A stretch of DNA of 64,000 nucleotides from Herbaspirillum chlorophenolicum (lineage in GTDB: Bacteria > Pseudomonadota > Gammaproteobacteria > Burkholderiales > Burkholderiaceae_D): NCBI RefSeq assembly GCF_001189955.1, contig NZ_LFLT01000004.1, forward strand, positions 102,952-166,951, written 5' to 3'. The notes under the pieces are model-generated. The model was not told the DNA's origin. It ran no database searches and was given only the letters and a program-made list of their open reading frames with translations. Numbering within the stretch: the stretch's first letter is position 1; every line of letters begins with the position of its first letter. The position numbers and the translations under genes were made by a program. Shown piece by piece: positions 50,677-60,191 of this stretch.

Positions 50677-52065
50677 TTACTGTGCCAGTTCTACTACATC
50701 ATCGTCGTGCATGACGGACTTGTCGGTTTGCCCCATTACCTGGCTGGTGATGGTGCCAGCGGTCATGGAGCCGCTGACGTTCAGGGCGGTGCGCCCCATG
50801 TCGATCAACGGTTCCACTGAAATCAGCAGCGCGACCAGCGTTACAGGCAGCCCCATCGCCGGCAGCACGATCAGTGCGGCGAACGTGGCGCCGCCGCCGA
50901 CACCTGCCACACCGGCCGAACTGACGGTCACCACCAGCGCCAGGGTGGCGATCCACATCGGGTCCAATGGATTCATGCCTACGGTCGGCGCGACCATCAC
51001 CGCCAGCATGGCCGGATACAGCCCCGCGCACCCGTTTTGGCCGATAGTGGCGCCAAATGATGCCGAGAAACCGGCGATGGACGCCGGCACGCCCAGGCGG
51101 CGGGTTTGCGCCTCCACGTTCAGCGGAATGGTGGCCGCGCTGGAACGGCTGGTAAAGGCGAAGGTGAGCACCGGCCAGATCTTGCGGAAAAAACGCAGCG
51201 GATTGACGCCGAATACCGACAGCAGCACCCCATGCACCACGAACATAATCGCCAGGCCGAGATAGGAAGCGACCACGAAACCGCCCAACTGGACGATATC
51301 CTGGAGATTGGAACTGGCCACCACTTTGGTCATCAGCGCCATCACGCCATACGGCGTGAGCTTCATGACCAGGCGCACCAGCTTCATGACCCAGGCTTGC
51401 AACAGGTCGATACCTGCCAGCAGGCGCCGGCCTTTTTCCTCATCGTCCTTGAGCAGTTGCAGCGCAGCCACGCCAAGGAAGGCCGCGAAGATCACCAAGC
51501 TGATGATCGACGTCGGGCTGGCGCCGCTCAGGTCGGCAAACGGATTTTTCGGAATGAACGACAGCACCAGTTGGGGCATGTTCAGGTCGGCAACCTTGCC
51601 CGCATAGCTGCTCTCGATAGTCGACAGGCGGGCGGCCTCCCGCGCGCCATGTATCAGCCCTTCGGCCGTCAGGCCAAACAGATTGGCCATCAGCACCCCG
51701 ACCAGTGCGGAGACGAGCGTGGTCAGCAGCAGCGTGCCAATGACCAGCACGCTGATACGGCCCAGCGAAGAGGCCGAGTGCAGCCTGGCAATCGCACTCA
51801 GGATGGACGCGAATACCAGGGGCATGACAATCATCTGCAGCAATTGCACATAGCCGTTGCCGACGATATTGAACCAGGGAATGGACGCGCGCACGATGTC
51901 ACTGCCTTCGCCATAGGCCAATTGCAAGCCCAGGCCGAACAATACGCCCAGCGCCAAGCCGGCCAGCACCTTCTGCGCCAGGCTCCAGCCCCGGTGGCGG
52001 GTTTGCGTCAGCAGCAGCAAGAGGACGGCAAATACCGCCACGTTGAGAACAAGCGCCTGATTCAT
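50677..52065 (-). CDS. tcyP: cystine/dicarboxylate:cation symporter, TcyP-like
   Basis: Membrane carrier of the DAACS (glutamate/aspartate:sodium or proton) family. The start [19 protein letters not shown] (ATG 52065, AAGGGAAATCAGGA upstream) gives 462 aa with 8-10 hydrophobic segments. The substrate-site HP1 loop ([20 protein letters not shown]) and the [20 protein letters not shown] segment favour the L-cystine transporter TcyP/YdjN subgroup. It lies between alr and radA with no shared pathway. Ligand assignment is by resemblance. Confidence 0.88.
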   Translation of the reverse strand: MNQALVLNVAVFAVLLLLLTQTRHRGWSLAQKVLAGLALGVLFGLGLQLAYGEGSDIVRASIPWFNIVGNGYVQLLQMIVMPLVFASILSAIARLHSASSLGRISVLVIGTLLLTTLVSALVGVLMANLFGLTAEGLIHGAREAARLSTIESSYAGKVADLNMPQLVLSFIPKNPFADLSGASPTSIISLVIFAAFLGVAALQLLKDDEEKGRRLLAGIDLLQAWVMKLVRLVMKLTPYGVMALMTKVVASSNLQDIVQLGGFVVASYLGLAIMFVVHGVLLSVFGVNPLRFFRKIWPVLTFAFTSRSSAATIPLNVEAQTRRLGVPASIAGFSASFGATIGQNGCAGLYPAMLAVMVAPTVGMNPLDPMWIATLALVVTVSSAGVAGVGGGATFAALIVLPAMGLPVTLVALLISVEPLIDMGRTALNVSGSMTAGTITSQVMGQTDKSVMHDDDVVELAQ

Positions 52066-52172
52066 TCCTGATTTCCCTTGCGAATATGATCTTGATATGA
52101 ACGCCTCCCGTGCGAACGCGTCCATTGATAAAACTTTCGTGCGGATGAATCCGCGTGTTCCGCGCTTCCCCG

Positions 52173-53252
52173 TTACGCTACTTCGCGCACAGCCACGCGC
52201 GGCGCCAGCGCGCACATCAGTTCATAGCCGATGGTGCCGGCCGCGAATGCGACCTCGTCGATCGGCAAGCCTTCGCCCCACAGCAGCACGCGGCTGCCGA
52301 TACCCGCGCCCGGCACGCCGGTGAGGTCGACTGCCATCATGTCCATCGACACCCGGCCGATCGTGCCGGTCTTGACGCCATCAACCACCACCGGCGTGCC
52401 ATTGGGCGCATGGCGCGGATAACCGTCGGCATAACCGCAGGCGACCACCCCCACCTTCATTGGCTTGTCAGCCACGAAGCGGCTGCCGTAACCGACCGCC
52501 TCGCCGGGCGCGATGTCCTGCACGCCGATGATCTTGCTCTCCAGCGTCATGGCCGGGCGCAAGCCGAAGTCGGCCGCGCTGCCGCCGCCGGGCGTGCCGC
52601 CGTACAGCATGATGCCGGGGCGCACCCAGTCGAAGGCCAGTTCGCCGTGCAGCAGGTCGGCCGCCGAATTGCACAGGCTCTTCGGCCCCACCAGACCTTG
52701 CGTGCCGACATTGAAGCGCTTGACCTGCTCCTGCAGCGACAAGTCCGGATTGCCGGCGTCATCGGCATTGGCAAAATGCGTCATCATCGTGACACTGCGC
52801 ACCGAAGCAATCTGCTTGAGCCGCTCGTAGGCGGCGCGGTAGACATCGGGCTTGAAACCAAGGCGGTTCATGCCGCTGTTCATCTTGAGATGAGCATGCA
52901 GTCCGACCTCAGTGGCGAAAGCCTCCAGCATGGCAATCTGTTCGTTGCAGTGCACCGCGAACTGGATGTCGTGCCGGGCCAATAGCGGCAAGTCATCGGC
53001 ATCGAAGAATCCCTCCAGCAGCAGAATGGGCTTCTTCCAGCCCAGTTCGCGCAGCCGCACCGCATAGTCCACTTCGATCAGCGCCAGGCCATCGGCCTGG
53101 GCGAAGCCGCGCATGGCGCGTTCCAGCCCGTGTCCGTAGGCATTGGCCTTGACCACGCCCCAGGCCTTGGCACCAGGTGCATGGGCGCGGGCAACGGCCA
53201 GATTATGTTGAAGGGCAGAAATGCTGATGGAGGCGACGATCGGTCTTGGCAT
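52173..53252 (-). CDS. alr: alanine racemase
   Basis: PLP enzyme interconverting L- and D-alanine for peptidoglycan. The start [20 protein letters not shown] (ATG 53252) gives 359 aa. The PLP lysine is K35 in [16 protein letters not shown]. Further motifs are [21 protein letters not shown] and VGYGSRFV (region of the catalytic tyrosine). It is divergent from lplT; the alr-radA-region order is common in betaproteobacteria. An upstream extension to 53375 overlaps the promoter region and was not used. Confidence 0.96.
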   Translation of the reverse strand: MPRPIVASISISALQHNLAVARAHAPGAKAWGVVKANAYGHGLERAMRGFAQADGLALIEVDYAVRLRELGWKKPILLLEGFFDADDLPLLARHDIQFAVHCNEQIAMLEAFATEVGLHAHLKMNSGMNRLGFKPDVYRAAYERLKQIASVRSVTMMTHFANADDAGNPDLSLQEQVKRFNVGTQGLVGPKSLCNSAADLLHGELAFDWVRPGIMLYGGTPGGGSAADFGLRPAMTLESKIIGVQDIAPGEAVGYGSRFVADKPMKVGVVACGYADGYPRHAPNGTPVVVDGVKTGTIGRVSMDMMAVDLTGVPGAGIGSRVLLWGEGLPIDEVAFAAGTIGYELMCALAPRVAVREVA

Positions 53253-53419
53253 GATGAACGATGGGCGAATTAAGCGATGGACAAAGGCGGGGCAATGCGA
53301 GAAATACCGCGAACCGGGCCGGAAACCGGCTGCTGCGCCGCAAATCGCCCGGAAGTTTGCCCTGCCGGGGAACAAGCGGGCATTTTACCGGACGAATATC
53401 TTTCAGGTCAGACTTATCA

Positions 53420-53447
53420 TTGGCACGCCATGGTTTCATGGTATAAA
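53420..53447 (+). promoter_or_regulatory. sigma-70 promoter of lplT
   Basis: -35 TTGGCA (53420-53425), 16-nt spacer, -10 TATAAA (53442-53447), each matching consensus at 5 of 6 positions. Transcription would begin near 53454, about 30 nt before the lplT ATG. Confidence 0.75.
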
Positions 53448-53483
53448 GCTAGCCGGAGCTAATTTGTTACATTTTGGACAGGG

Positions 53484-54752
53484 ATGAATCGCGGTTTCTA
53501 CACCATCATGGCGGCGCAATTTTTTTCGTCGCTCGCCGATAACGCGCTGCTGATCGCCGCTATCGCTCTCCTTGCCGAAATGCACTCCCCGCCGTGGATG
53601 ACTCCACTGCTCAAGCTTTTTTTCGTCCTCTCCTACGTGTTGCTGGCCGCCTTCGTCGGCGCGTTCGCCGATGCCTTCCCCAAGGGGCGGGTGATGCTGA
53701 TCACCAACATGATCAAGATCGTCGGCTGTGGCATGATGTTTTTCACCGTCCACCCCCTGCTGGCCTACGCGGTGGTCGGATTCGGGGCGGCGGCCTACTC
53801 CCCGGCGAAATACGGGATACTCACCGAACTGCTGCCACCGGAAAAACTGGTAGCCGCCAACGGATGGATCGAAGGCCTGACGGTCGGCTCCATCATCATG
53901 GGAACGGTACTGGGCGGCGCGCTGGTCAATCCGCATGTTTCCTCGGTCATCCTCAGCTTCGATTTCCCCCTCATCGACCTCCCCATCGATACGCCCACCG
54001 AAGCGGCACTCTGCATCATCTCCGTCATCTACATCATCGCCGCGCTGTTCAACCTCAGCATCCCCGATACCGGCGCCCGCTACGAACACCAGCAACGCAA
54101 CCCGATCCGCCTGATCATCGATTTCGCCGGCTGCTTCACCACACTCTGGAAAGACAAGCTGGGCCAGATCTCGCTGGCGGTGACCACCCTGTTCTGGGGC
54201 GCCGGCGCCACGCTGCAGTTCATCGTGCTGAAATGGGCCGAGAAGTCGCTGCACATGCCGCTGGACAAGGCCGCTATCCTGCAAGGCATCGTGGCCGTGG
54301 GTGTGGCGCTGGGCGCGATGGCCGCCGCCCGTTTCGTGCCGTTGAAGAAATCGCTGTCCGTGATGCCGCTGGGCATCATCATGGGTATCGTGGTGATGCT
54401 GATGACCACCACCTCCTCGATCTGGATTGCCTATCCGTTGCTGGTGATCATCGGCGCATTGTCCGGTTACTTCGTGGTACCGATGAACGCGCTGCTGCAA
54501 CACCGCGGTCACGTGCTGATGAGCGCCGGCCACTCGATCGCGGTGCAGAATTTCAATGAGAACCTCTCGGTGCTGACCATGCTGGTGCTGTACGCCTTCA
54601 TGGTGCGCATGAACCTGGATGTGAACACCGTGATCATCATCTTCGGCTCCTTCGTGGCCGGGATCATGTACCTGATCATGCGCCGCCACGCGGCCAACCA
54701 GCGCGAACACGATTCGCTCGCGCTGATCGGCGAAGACAAGCACCACCATTGA
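53484..54752 (+). CDS. lplT: lysophospholipid transporter LplT
   Basis: Major-facilitator carrier that flips lysophosphatidylethanolamine across the inner membrane for re-acylation. The protein has 422 aa with 12 predicted helices. Conserved family text includes MAAQFFSSLADNALLIAAIA and FGAAAYSPAKYGILTELLPP plus ANGWIEGLTVGSII. In E. coli lplT is fused in an operon with aas; no acyltransferase gene follows here, so its partner must be elsewhere. It is divergent from alr with a recognisable promoter between. Confidence 0.93.
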   Translation: MNRGFYTIMAAQFFSSLADNALLIAAIALLAEMHSPPWMTPLLKLFFVLSYVLLAAFVGAFADAFPKGRVMLITNMIKIVGCGMMFFTVHPLLAYAVVGFGAAAYSPAKYGILTELLPPEKLVAANGWIEGLTVGSIIMGTVLGGALVNPHVSSVILSFDFPLIDLPIDTPTEAALCIISVIYIIAALFNLSIPDTGARYEHQQRNPIRLIIDFAGCFTTLWKDKLGQISLAVTTLFWGAGATLQFIVLKWAEKSLHMPLDKAAILQGIVAVGVALGAMAAARFVPLKKSLSVMPLGIIMGIVVMLMTTTSSIWIAYPLLVIIGALSGYFVVPMNALLQHRGHVLMSAGHSIAVQNFNENLSVLTMLVLYAFMVRMNLDVNTVIIIFGSFVAGIMYLIMRRHAANQREHDSLALIGEDKHHH

Positions 54753-54758
54753 GGCTTC

Positions 54759-54775
54759 GGCACGCGTGGCGTGCC
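54759..54775. terminator. small hairpin between lplT and DUF1853 gene
   Basis: GGCACGC and GCGTGCC form a 7-bp stem with a 3-nt loop between convergent genes, followed by a pyrimidine-rich stretch with no clean U-run. It may act as a weak terminator. Confidence 0.4.
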
Positions 54776-54794
54776 ATCCTCTCCTTACCCCTTC

Positions 54795-55850
54795 TCAAAT
54801 CCGTATTACTGCATGCCTGACATGCTCGGCCGCTCGCTGCTGCCAGCCGTCAGGTACGATAAAGCCACGCCCGATTTCGAAGACATCGCTCCCTTCGCCC
54901 TCCTCTGGACCTCTGCATACCGCCAGCATGACCGGCGCTGGCTCCGCATTAAAGCGCTCAGCCAACTGCTCCTGCAAAGCATCCATTCCCAGCGTGCGGC
55001 CGATATCGGCGCGCGCCGGCGCCAGCCATTCCAGCCGGGGCAGTAACAGGAAGTGCAATTGGCCTGACTGCTCTGCATAGCGCTCCCGCAAAGCCGCCGC
55101 GTCGCTCCAGAAGCCATGGCAATGATCGGCCGAAATCCCCATCACGGGCGGCAACGACGACAACGGCTCGCGATAGAACAACCATCCCTTGACCAGCGCC
55201 TGCGCGGACACAACGGGCTCCGGCAACACACCAGCGGCTGCGGGATGGCGCGACAGCATCAACTGCTGCTGCATGATCTTGCGCATCTTGCGGCCCAGCG
55301 AATCAGCCAGGTTGGGGCCAACGAAGGCATCGGGCGGCAGCTCGCCTGATGGATCGGATTGAGGAGAAACCTGTTCGAGCAGGTAGAACTTGGTGGCGAA
55401 TTCCCAATGCTCGAGCCCGTTGCCGGAATCGATATGAGGGCGCCGCACCAGAAAATCGAATTCGCCCAGGGTCTCGCGGGTAGCGCCATGGTTGCGCACC
55501 TGCAGGTTGGCGGCAACCAGTTGCCTGCGCTGCTGCAAATAGAAACCGAGCAGTTTCTCGGCATAGCGGCCCAGCCGCGCGGAAGGCTGGCGCGCCATGT
55601 AGTCGTGCAATTGCCGGTTTAGCTGCGGATCCTGCTCCAGCGCACGCAACCATGCGGCGACCTCTTCGCCGACCGGCCCCAGGGTTGCGATACGTCCTTC
55701 CCAGCACGGCGCATCGGCGGCCATCAGATCCGGCGCATCCAGCAGCCAGGCCAGCGCGCGCGCATGCGGATCGCGCAGCGCCGGCCAGCGCTCATGGAAC
55801 CGCGCCTGGCAGTTCACTGAAGCAGGACACTCCCGGGCGTCGGCCATCAT
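54795..55850 (-). CDS. DUF1853 family protein
   Basis: A 351-aa soluble protein of unknown function, starting MMADARECPASVNCQARFHE. The core (GRYAEKLLGFYLQQRRQLVA, then TLGEFDFLVRRPHIDSGNG and HWEFATKFYLL) recalls DUF1853. That block has an acidic and aromatic pattern resembling PD-(D/E)xK nuclease folds (E-F-D-F then E-F-A-x-K). A nuclease-like activity is therefore possible but unproven. It is last in the minus-strand string tsaB-rimI-udg-SnoaL-like-DUF1853, 6 nt after the SnoaL-like gene, so it is probably co-transcribed with it. Confidence 0.78.
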   Translation of the reverse strand: MMADARECPASVNCQARFHERWPALRDPHARALAWLLDAPDLMAADAPCWEGRIATLGPVGEEVAAWLRALEQDPQLNRQLHDYMARQPSARLGRYAEKLLGFYLQQRRQLVAANLQVRNHGATRETLGEFDFLVRRPHIDSGNGLEHWEFATKFYLLEQVSPQSDPSGELPPDAFVGPNLADSLGRKMRKIMQQQLMLSRHPAAAGVLPEPVVSAQALVKGWLFYREPLSSLPPVMGISADHCHGFWSDAAALRERYAEQSGQLHFLLLPRLEWLAPARADIGRTLGMDALQEQLAERFNAEPAPVMLAVCRGPEEGEGSDVFEIGRGFIVPDGWQQRAAEHVRHAVIRI

Positions 55851-55856
55851 GCAGGC

Positions 55857-56240
55857 TTATTCAAATGGGATTTCGCAGGATTGATATGCAAAGTTTTGCC
55901 AACCATGGTTCGTCTTTACCCAAACCGAACAAAATTTCGCTGCGTAATTGAAATGCAACTCTTTGTTTGTCCCGATGGCTCGCCAACGGCCAAAAGCCAC
56001 TCCGCTATCTCCGGAAACCTTGACCGTTAATTGATCCACTTCCGCTAAAGTCCAATGTCTTTCCCCACTGCCATAAGAGGCTAGAACATCGGTCTTGTTT
56101 TCGAAAGTTCCATCGGGTTGAGCAATAATAAAATCAGGATGATAAAGCCTGTTTAGCACGTCCAAATCGAGCGATAAGTGAGCAGCCGCTATGTCTTTTT
56201 CGCCTTGGACAATCATTTGAATATCGTCGCCCATTGTCAT
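55857..56240 (-). CDS. SnoaL/DUF4440-like small protein
   Basis: A 127-aa protein with the NTF2-like cone-fold pattern: MIVQGEKDIAAAHLSLDLDV, then LYHPDFIIAQPDGTFENKTD and a C-terminal KFCSVWVKTNHGWQNFAYQS. Such proteins are often stress-associated or enzymatic (polyketide cyclase-like); the role here is unknown. ATG 56240 overlaps the udg stop by 4 nt (ATGA), implying coupled translation. Its base composition is clearly more AT-rich than the neighbouring genes (about 55900-56220), which hints at acquisition by transfer and insertion into the udg operon. Confidence 0.78.
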   Translation of the reverse strand: MTMGDDIQMIVQGEKDIAAAHLSLDLDVLNRLYHPDFIIAQPDGTFENKTDVLASYGSGERHWTLAEVDQLTVKVSGDSGVAFGRWRAIGTNKELHFNYAAKFCSVWVKTNHGWQNFAYQSCEIPFE

Positions 56241-57289
56241 TGCACCGACTGGCGTTCGCAGGTCGTCATCGCCAGGCACAGGTCAGCCCAGGATTTGCTC
56301 TTGTCGCCCAGCGTACGCAGCAGATACGCGGGGTGGTAGGTCACCACCAGCGGCAGATCCTGATACCGATGCACGGTACCGCGCAGCTTGGATACCGGTG
56401 TCGATGGATCCAGGCCCAGCAGCGAGATCGCGGCGGTCTTGCCCAGCGCCACCAGCACCGTCGGCTGGATCAACGCGATCTGGCGTTGCAGGTAAGGCAG
56501 GCAGGCCGCCACTTCCTGCGGCGACGGCGGGCGGTCGCGTCCGTTGTCATCGGTCGGGCGGCATTTGACGATGTTGGCGATGTAGGCATTGTCGCCACGC
56601 TTCAAGCCCATCGCCACCAGCATGTTGTCGAGCAGCTTGCCGGCCGGTCCGACGAATGGCTCGCCTTGGATATCCTCATTGCGTCCCGGCCCTTCACCGA
56701 TGAACAGCCATTTGGCCTTTTCGTCGCCGACGCCGAAGACGGTGTTCTTGCGGCCATTGCATAAGCCGCAGCGGCGGCAGTCGGCCACGATTTCCTTGAG
56801 CTGAGGCCACTCCATGGCGGCAATCCTGGCGATCATCGGATCGACTGCCGCAGGCGCGCTGTCTTCCTCATCGTCATGGGGCACCAGAAGCGGCTCCATC
56901 GATGCTGCGAAATCCATCTCGTCCAGCCATGGAGGCGGCCCGCCATCGTCTTCGGGGGGCGCGCCGCGACGCTCGGGCGTACGCGGCAACGACGGCGCAG
57001 CCGGCATGGGGCGTGCAACCGGTGGCGATGCAGGAGCGGTTGCCGGAGACGCGGCAAAGGCATTCTCCAGATGGCCGACTGCCGGCGCCTGAATGGCAGG
57101 ACGCGGGGCAGGAGCCTCCGGCACCGGCGCTTCCTGACGCAACTCGGCAATTGCGGCCGCTGCGCCTTCTGCAGTCACGGCCTCTTCTACAGCCAGATCG
57201 CGCCGCACCCACACCGGACCGATGCCCAATGCATCCAGCAATGCCAGCGAGGAACCGTATTGTTCCTCGTTCTTCAATTCTTCACTCAT
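56237..57289 (-). CDS. uracil-DNA glycosylase, family 4-type with iron-sulfur cluster
   Basis: Excises uracil from DNA. The protein has 350 aa, longer than the usual about 200-aa core. Residues 1-55 form a short unknown domain, about 56-160 is a Pro/Ala-rich disordered linker, and the glycosylase core spans 165-350. Motif A is FIGEGPGRNED near 196-206 and motif B is HPAYLLRTLGDK near the C-terminus. The four cysteines expected for a 4Fe-4S cluster can be placed at 171, 174, 243 and 263. It overlaps rimI by 4 nt. Betaproteobacterial copies often sit next to tsaB-rimI. Confidence 0.92.
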   Translation of the reverse strand: MSEELKNEEQYGSSLALLDALGIGPVWVRRDLAVEEAVTAEGAAAAIAELRQEAPVPEAPAPRPAIQAPAVGHLENAFAASPATAPASPPVARPMPAAPSLPRTPERRGAPPEDDGGPPPWLDEMDFAASMEPLLVPHDDEEDSAPAAVDPMIARIAAMEWPQLKEIVADCRRCGLCNGRKNTVFGVGDEKAKWLFIGEGPGRNEDIQGEPFVGPAGKLLDNMLVAMGLKRGDNAYIANIVKCRPTDDNGRDRPPSPQEVAACLPYLQRQIALIQPTVLVALGKTAAISLLGLDPSTPVSKLRGTVHRYQDLPLVVTYHPAYLLRTLGDKSKSWADLCLAMTTCERQSVQ

Positions 57290-57792
57290 AGCGCGAGACT
57301 CATGACGATAGCCCCTTCGCGGGTATTGTTCTCAGCCGGATAGTAGTTCTTGCGCCGACCGATTTCGGAAAAGCCATAGCGTTTATATACCTTGATCGCA
57401 TGCGTATTCGACTCTCGTACTTCCAGCAGCATGGTGCGCATCTCATTGCTGCGCGCAAGCGCGGTGGCCTGATTGAGCAGCAATTGGCCGAACCCCTGGT
57501 GCTGGTGCGCGGCAGCCACACTGATGTTGAGCAGATGAGCTTCTTCCACCGCCAGCATGACCAGAAAATAGCCCAGCAAGACATGTGCGCCATCGCGCAG
57601 GGTCTGCGCCTGGTAACCGCTGTACAGCGAATCGAGGAAATTGCCGCGGGTCCACGGATGCGAATAGACGGCATTTTCAATCTCGACCACCGCATCCACG
57701 TCGTCTGTCGTCATCGGCGCGAACTGCAGCGGCCCGAACCGTGCCTCCAATCCGGGCAACAGCCCTGCACTGCTCTCGACCGACGCGGTCAT
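57286..57792 (-). CDS. rimI: ribosomal protein S18-alanine N-acetyltransferase RimI
   Basis: GNAT-family enzyme that acetylates the N-terminal alanine of ribosomal protein S18. The protein has 168 aa from ATG 57792. GNAT motif A reads ISVAAAHQHQGFGQLLLN (acetyl-CoA loop QxxGxG), followed by LEVRESNTHAIKVYKRYGFS. The first about 25 residues are not part of the core. It overlaps tsaB and udg by 4 nt on each side, so the three are translated together. Confidence 0.93.
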   Translation of the reverse strand: MTASVESSAGLLPGLEARFGPLQFAPMTTDDVDAVVEIENAVYSHPWTRGNFLDSLYSGYQAQTLRDGAHVLLGYFLVMLAVEEAHLLNISVAAAHQHQGFGQLLLNQATALARSNEMRTMLLEVRESNTHAIKVYKRYGFSEIGRRKNYYPAENNTREGAIVMSLAL

Positions 57793-58508
57793 GCCGCACC
57801 CTTCAAGGCATCGCGCTCCTCGCGTTCGGCAGTAGTCAGTGCGACCTTGTTGCGCAGGTAGAGCGGTTGCGCCTCCTGCGCAGGCAAGGCGCGTCCCTGA
57901 GCAAAATGGAACAGGCCCAGGCTCGCCACATGGCGGGCATGCGGCATGAACTGCGCATAAGCGGCCGCGAATTCGTTGGCGCAGAAATCCGGTGTGAAGT
58001 GCGCCGCATAGACGGCAAGGCCGTTACCGCACGCCACCGGCTTGCCCGCGGTGCCAACCTGCCCGGCCGCCGACAATGCCGGTTCGGCCAGCATTTCCCA
58101 GCCGCCATGATCGCCTGCACGATAGCGCGCCCAATACACCTCTCCCATACGGGCGTCGAGGATGGGCAAGACTTCACGAACATCGGGATGCGCTGCCCGG
58201 CAAGCCTGGGCCGCCGCTTCCAGCGTGACGATCGGCACCACCGGCCGGTCGATGCCGAAGGCCAGCCCCTGCACTACGCCGCAGGCCGTGCGTACGCCGG
58301 TAAAAGACCCCGGCCCCACGCCGAAGGCCAGCGCATCGCACTGGGAGAGGGCGATGCCTGCTTCGGCCAGCAATTGCTGGATCATGGGGAGAATCGAATC
58401 GGAATGCGTCTGCGCACCGGCAGATTCGCGCGCGATCAGCTCGCCTTGATGCAGCAGCGCTGCCGATGCGAGCTCGGTGGATGTTTCAATGGCTAAAATC
58501 GTGGACAT
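57789..58508 (-). CDS. tsaB: tRNA threonylcarbamoyladenosine biosynthesis protein TsaB
   Basis: Partner of TsaD/TsaE in making t6A37 in tRNAs that read ANN codons. The protein has 239 aa with an ASKHA-type fold. It starts MSTILAIETSTELASAALLH and continues with ALAFGVGPGSFTGVRTACGV, the family signature; no catalytic residues of TsaD are expected. It heads the tsaB-rimI-udg string. An adjacent rimI is common. Confidence 0.95.
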   Translation of the reverse strand: MSTILAIETSTELASAALLHQGELIARESAGAQTHSDSILPMIQQLLAEAGIALSQCDALAFGVGPGSFTGVRTACGVVQGLAFGIDRPVVPIVTLEAAAQACRAAHPDVREVLPILDARMGEVYWARYRAGDHGGWEMLAEPALSAAGQVGTAGKPVACGNGLAVYAAHFTPDFCANEFAAAYAQFMPHARHVASLGLFHFAQGRALPAQEAQPLYLRNKVALTTAEREERDALKGAA

Positions 58509-58619
58509 CCCGCTATTTTACCGTGAGGCTGGCTTTTCCCCGCGCTGTTCGCAAGCGCCGGCGCCCGGTTTGTTCCTGGGCAAAACCACGGCTGCCGAAG
58601 CGGGTAGAATAGCGACGCC

Positions 58620-59045
58620 ATGTCCTACCAGAAATTAGACCAGACCAACCGCCGCCAATTGGCAGACGCCCTGCGCAACGACACCTGGGTCGTCGCCTGC
58701 CTGTGCGCGGCCTGGTGCGGCAGTTGCCGTGAGTACGACATTGCCTTCAACGCTTGGGCGGCGCGTTATCCGCAACATCATTTCGTCTGGATCGATATCG
58801 AAGACCAGGCCGACCTGGTCGGCGATCTCGACATCGACAACTTCCCCACCTTGCTCATCGAACGCGGCGCCACCGTCGCCTTCTTCGGCCCGATGGAGCC
58901 CGACACCCGGCTGGCGGAACGCATCCTGCTCTCGCAATTGGAAAAAAGCGATGCCGATCTGCAACGCGAGGCCATCAGCACCGAAGAGCGCCGCACCTGG
59001 CAGGAGGAGTGCAACCTGCTGGCCAAACTGGCCGACGTCATCTGA
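58620..59045 (+). CDS. thioredoxin-family protein
   Basis: A 141-aa cytosolic thioredoxin-fold protein with the redox motif WCGSC in CLCAAWCGSCREYDIAFNAW and the cis-Pro loop NFPTLLIERG. The spacer dipeptide Gly-Ser replaces the usual Gly-Pro of thioredoxin, so its redox potential may differ. It has no signal peptide. The gene is divergent from tsaB and convergent with the LysR gene. Substrate unknown. Confidence 0.9.
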   Translation: MSYQKLDQTNRRQLADALRNDTWVVACLCAAWCGSCREYDIAFNAWAARYPQHHFVWIDIEDQADLVGDLDIDNFPTLLIERGATVAFFGPMEPDTRLAERILLSQLEKSDADLQREAISTEERRTWQEECNLLAKLADVI

Positions 59046-59057
59046 CCCATTGCCGGC

Positions 59058-59969
59058 TCAGGCCAGCCAAGGATCGCTCTCCGGATGCGGATAAAGCGCG
59101 CTGACATGCTCCACGAAACTGCGTACCTTGGCCGACAACAGGCGGCGGCTGGGATAGGCCATCGAAATACCTACCTGGCCGATATCGAAGTCCGACAATA
59201 CCCGCACCAGCCTGCCGCTGCGTAAATCGTCGCCCAGCGAAAAGGACGGCCGCAGCACGATACCCATGCCTGTCAATGCGAACTCCCGCAGCAATACGCC
59301 GCTGTTGGACACCACTTTGCTCACGATGGGCACATCCAGCACACCGTTGATCGTGTTGACATGCCAATGGTGGCGCAGATACTCATGCGAAAAATTCAGG
59401 CAGCAATGGCGCGACAGGTCTTCCGGATTCTGCGGGGCGCCATGCTTGTCCAGATAGCCAGGGGAGGCGCACAGCACCACCTTGGCGATACCCAGCTGGC
59501 GTACGATCATGCTGGCATCGACCTTCTGCATGCTGCTGAAAAAACCAATGTCGATCCCTTCTTCCACCAAATCGATGGCGCGGTCGGACAGGGTCACGTC
59601 CAGCACCACTTCCGGGTAGGCCTGGGAGTATCCGGACAGCAGCCCGCCCAGTTGCGACTGCCCGAACCCCGCATGCGAATAGACAGCCAGGGTTCCGCCC
59701 GGCGTCTTGGTATCGAGCGAGACCAGCGCTTCGGCATCATCAATCTCGGCCAGGATCAGCCGCACACGTTCCAGATAGGCCTGCCCGGACTCGGTCAGCG
59801 AGAGGCGGCGCGTCGAACGGTTCAGCAGACGCGTCCCCAGGTGCGCCTCCAGGTCGGCGATAAACCGCGTAGCCACGGCGTTGGAAATCTCCAGGATTTC
59901 CGCTGCGCGCACGAAACTCCCTTGCTCCACCACCTTGGAAAACACCCGCATTGATTGCAGCCGATCCAT
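59058..59969 (-). CDS. LysR-family transcriptional regulator
   Basis: A 303-aa regulator. The N-terminal winged helix-turn-helix is MDRLQSMRVFSKVVEQGSFV, then RAAEILEISNAVATRFIADL, the form typical of the CrgA/DhmR-like subgroup of Burkholderiales. A periplasmic-binding-type effector domain follows (about 90-300). It ends 12 nt from the convergent thioredoxin-like gene and is divergent from the DUF4148 gene, which could be its target. The ligand cannot be predicted. Confidence 0.9.
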   Translation of the reverse strand: MDRLQSMRVFSKVVEQGSFVRAAEILEISNAVATRFIADLEAHLGTRLLNRSTRRLSLTESGQAYLERVRLILAEIDDAEALVSLDTKTPGGTLAVYSHAGFGQSQLGGLLSGYSQAYPEVVLDVTLSDRAIDLVEEGIDIGFFSSMQKVDASMIVRQLGIAKVVLCASPGYLDKHGAPQNPEDLSRHCCLNFSHEYLRHHWHVNTINGVLDVPIVSKVVSNSGVLLREFALTGMGIVLRPSFSLGDDLRSGRLVRVLSDFDIGQVGISMAYPSRRLLSAKVRSFVEHVSALYPHPESDPWLA

Positions 59970-60191
59970 ATTTCAAGCCCCCGATTGTTCCAGATAGAGA
60001 AATAGTCAATTCCGATTAAACCCATTTTTCTTTGGATAGGCAACATTTAGACTGGGTTCATCGGTTGGACGAATGCAACAGACAACGTTTCCAGCCGACT
60101 CCGAAGGAACTGCGCATGTTGGCTGGAGCCGCTTACCGGCTAAGGTGCCTGCGGATTTTTATCAATTTACCAACACAAGAAGGACAAGATC

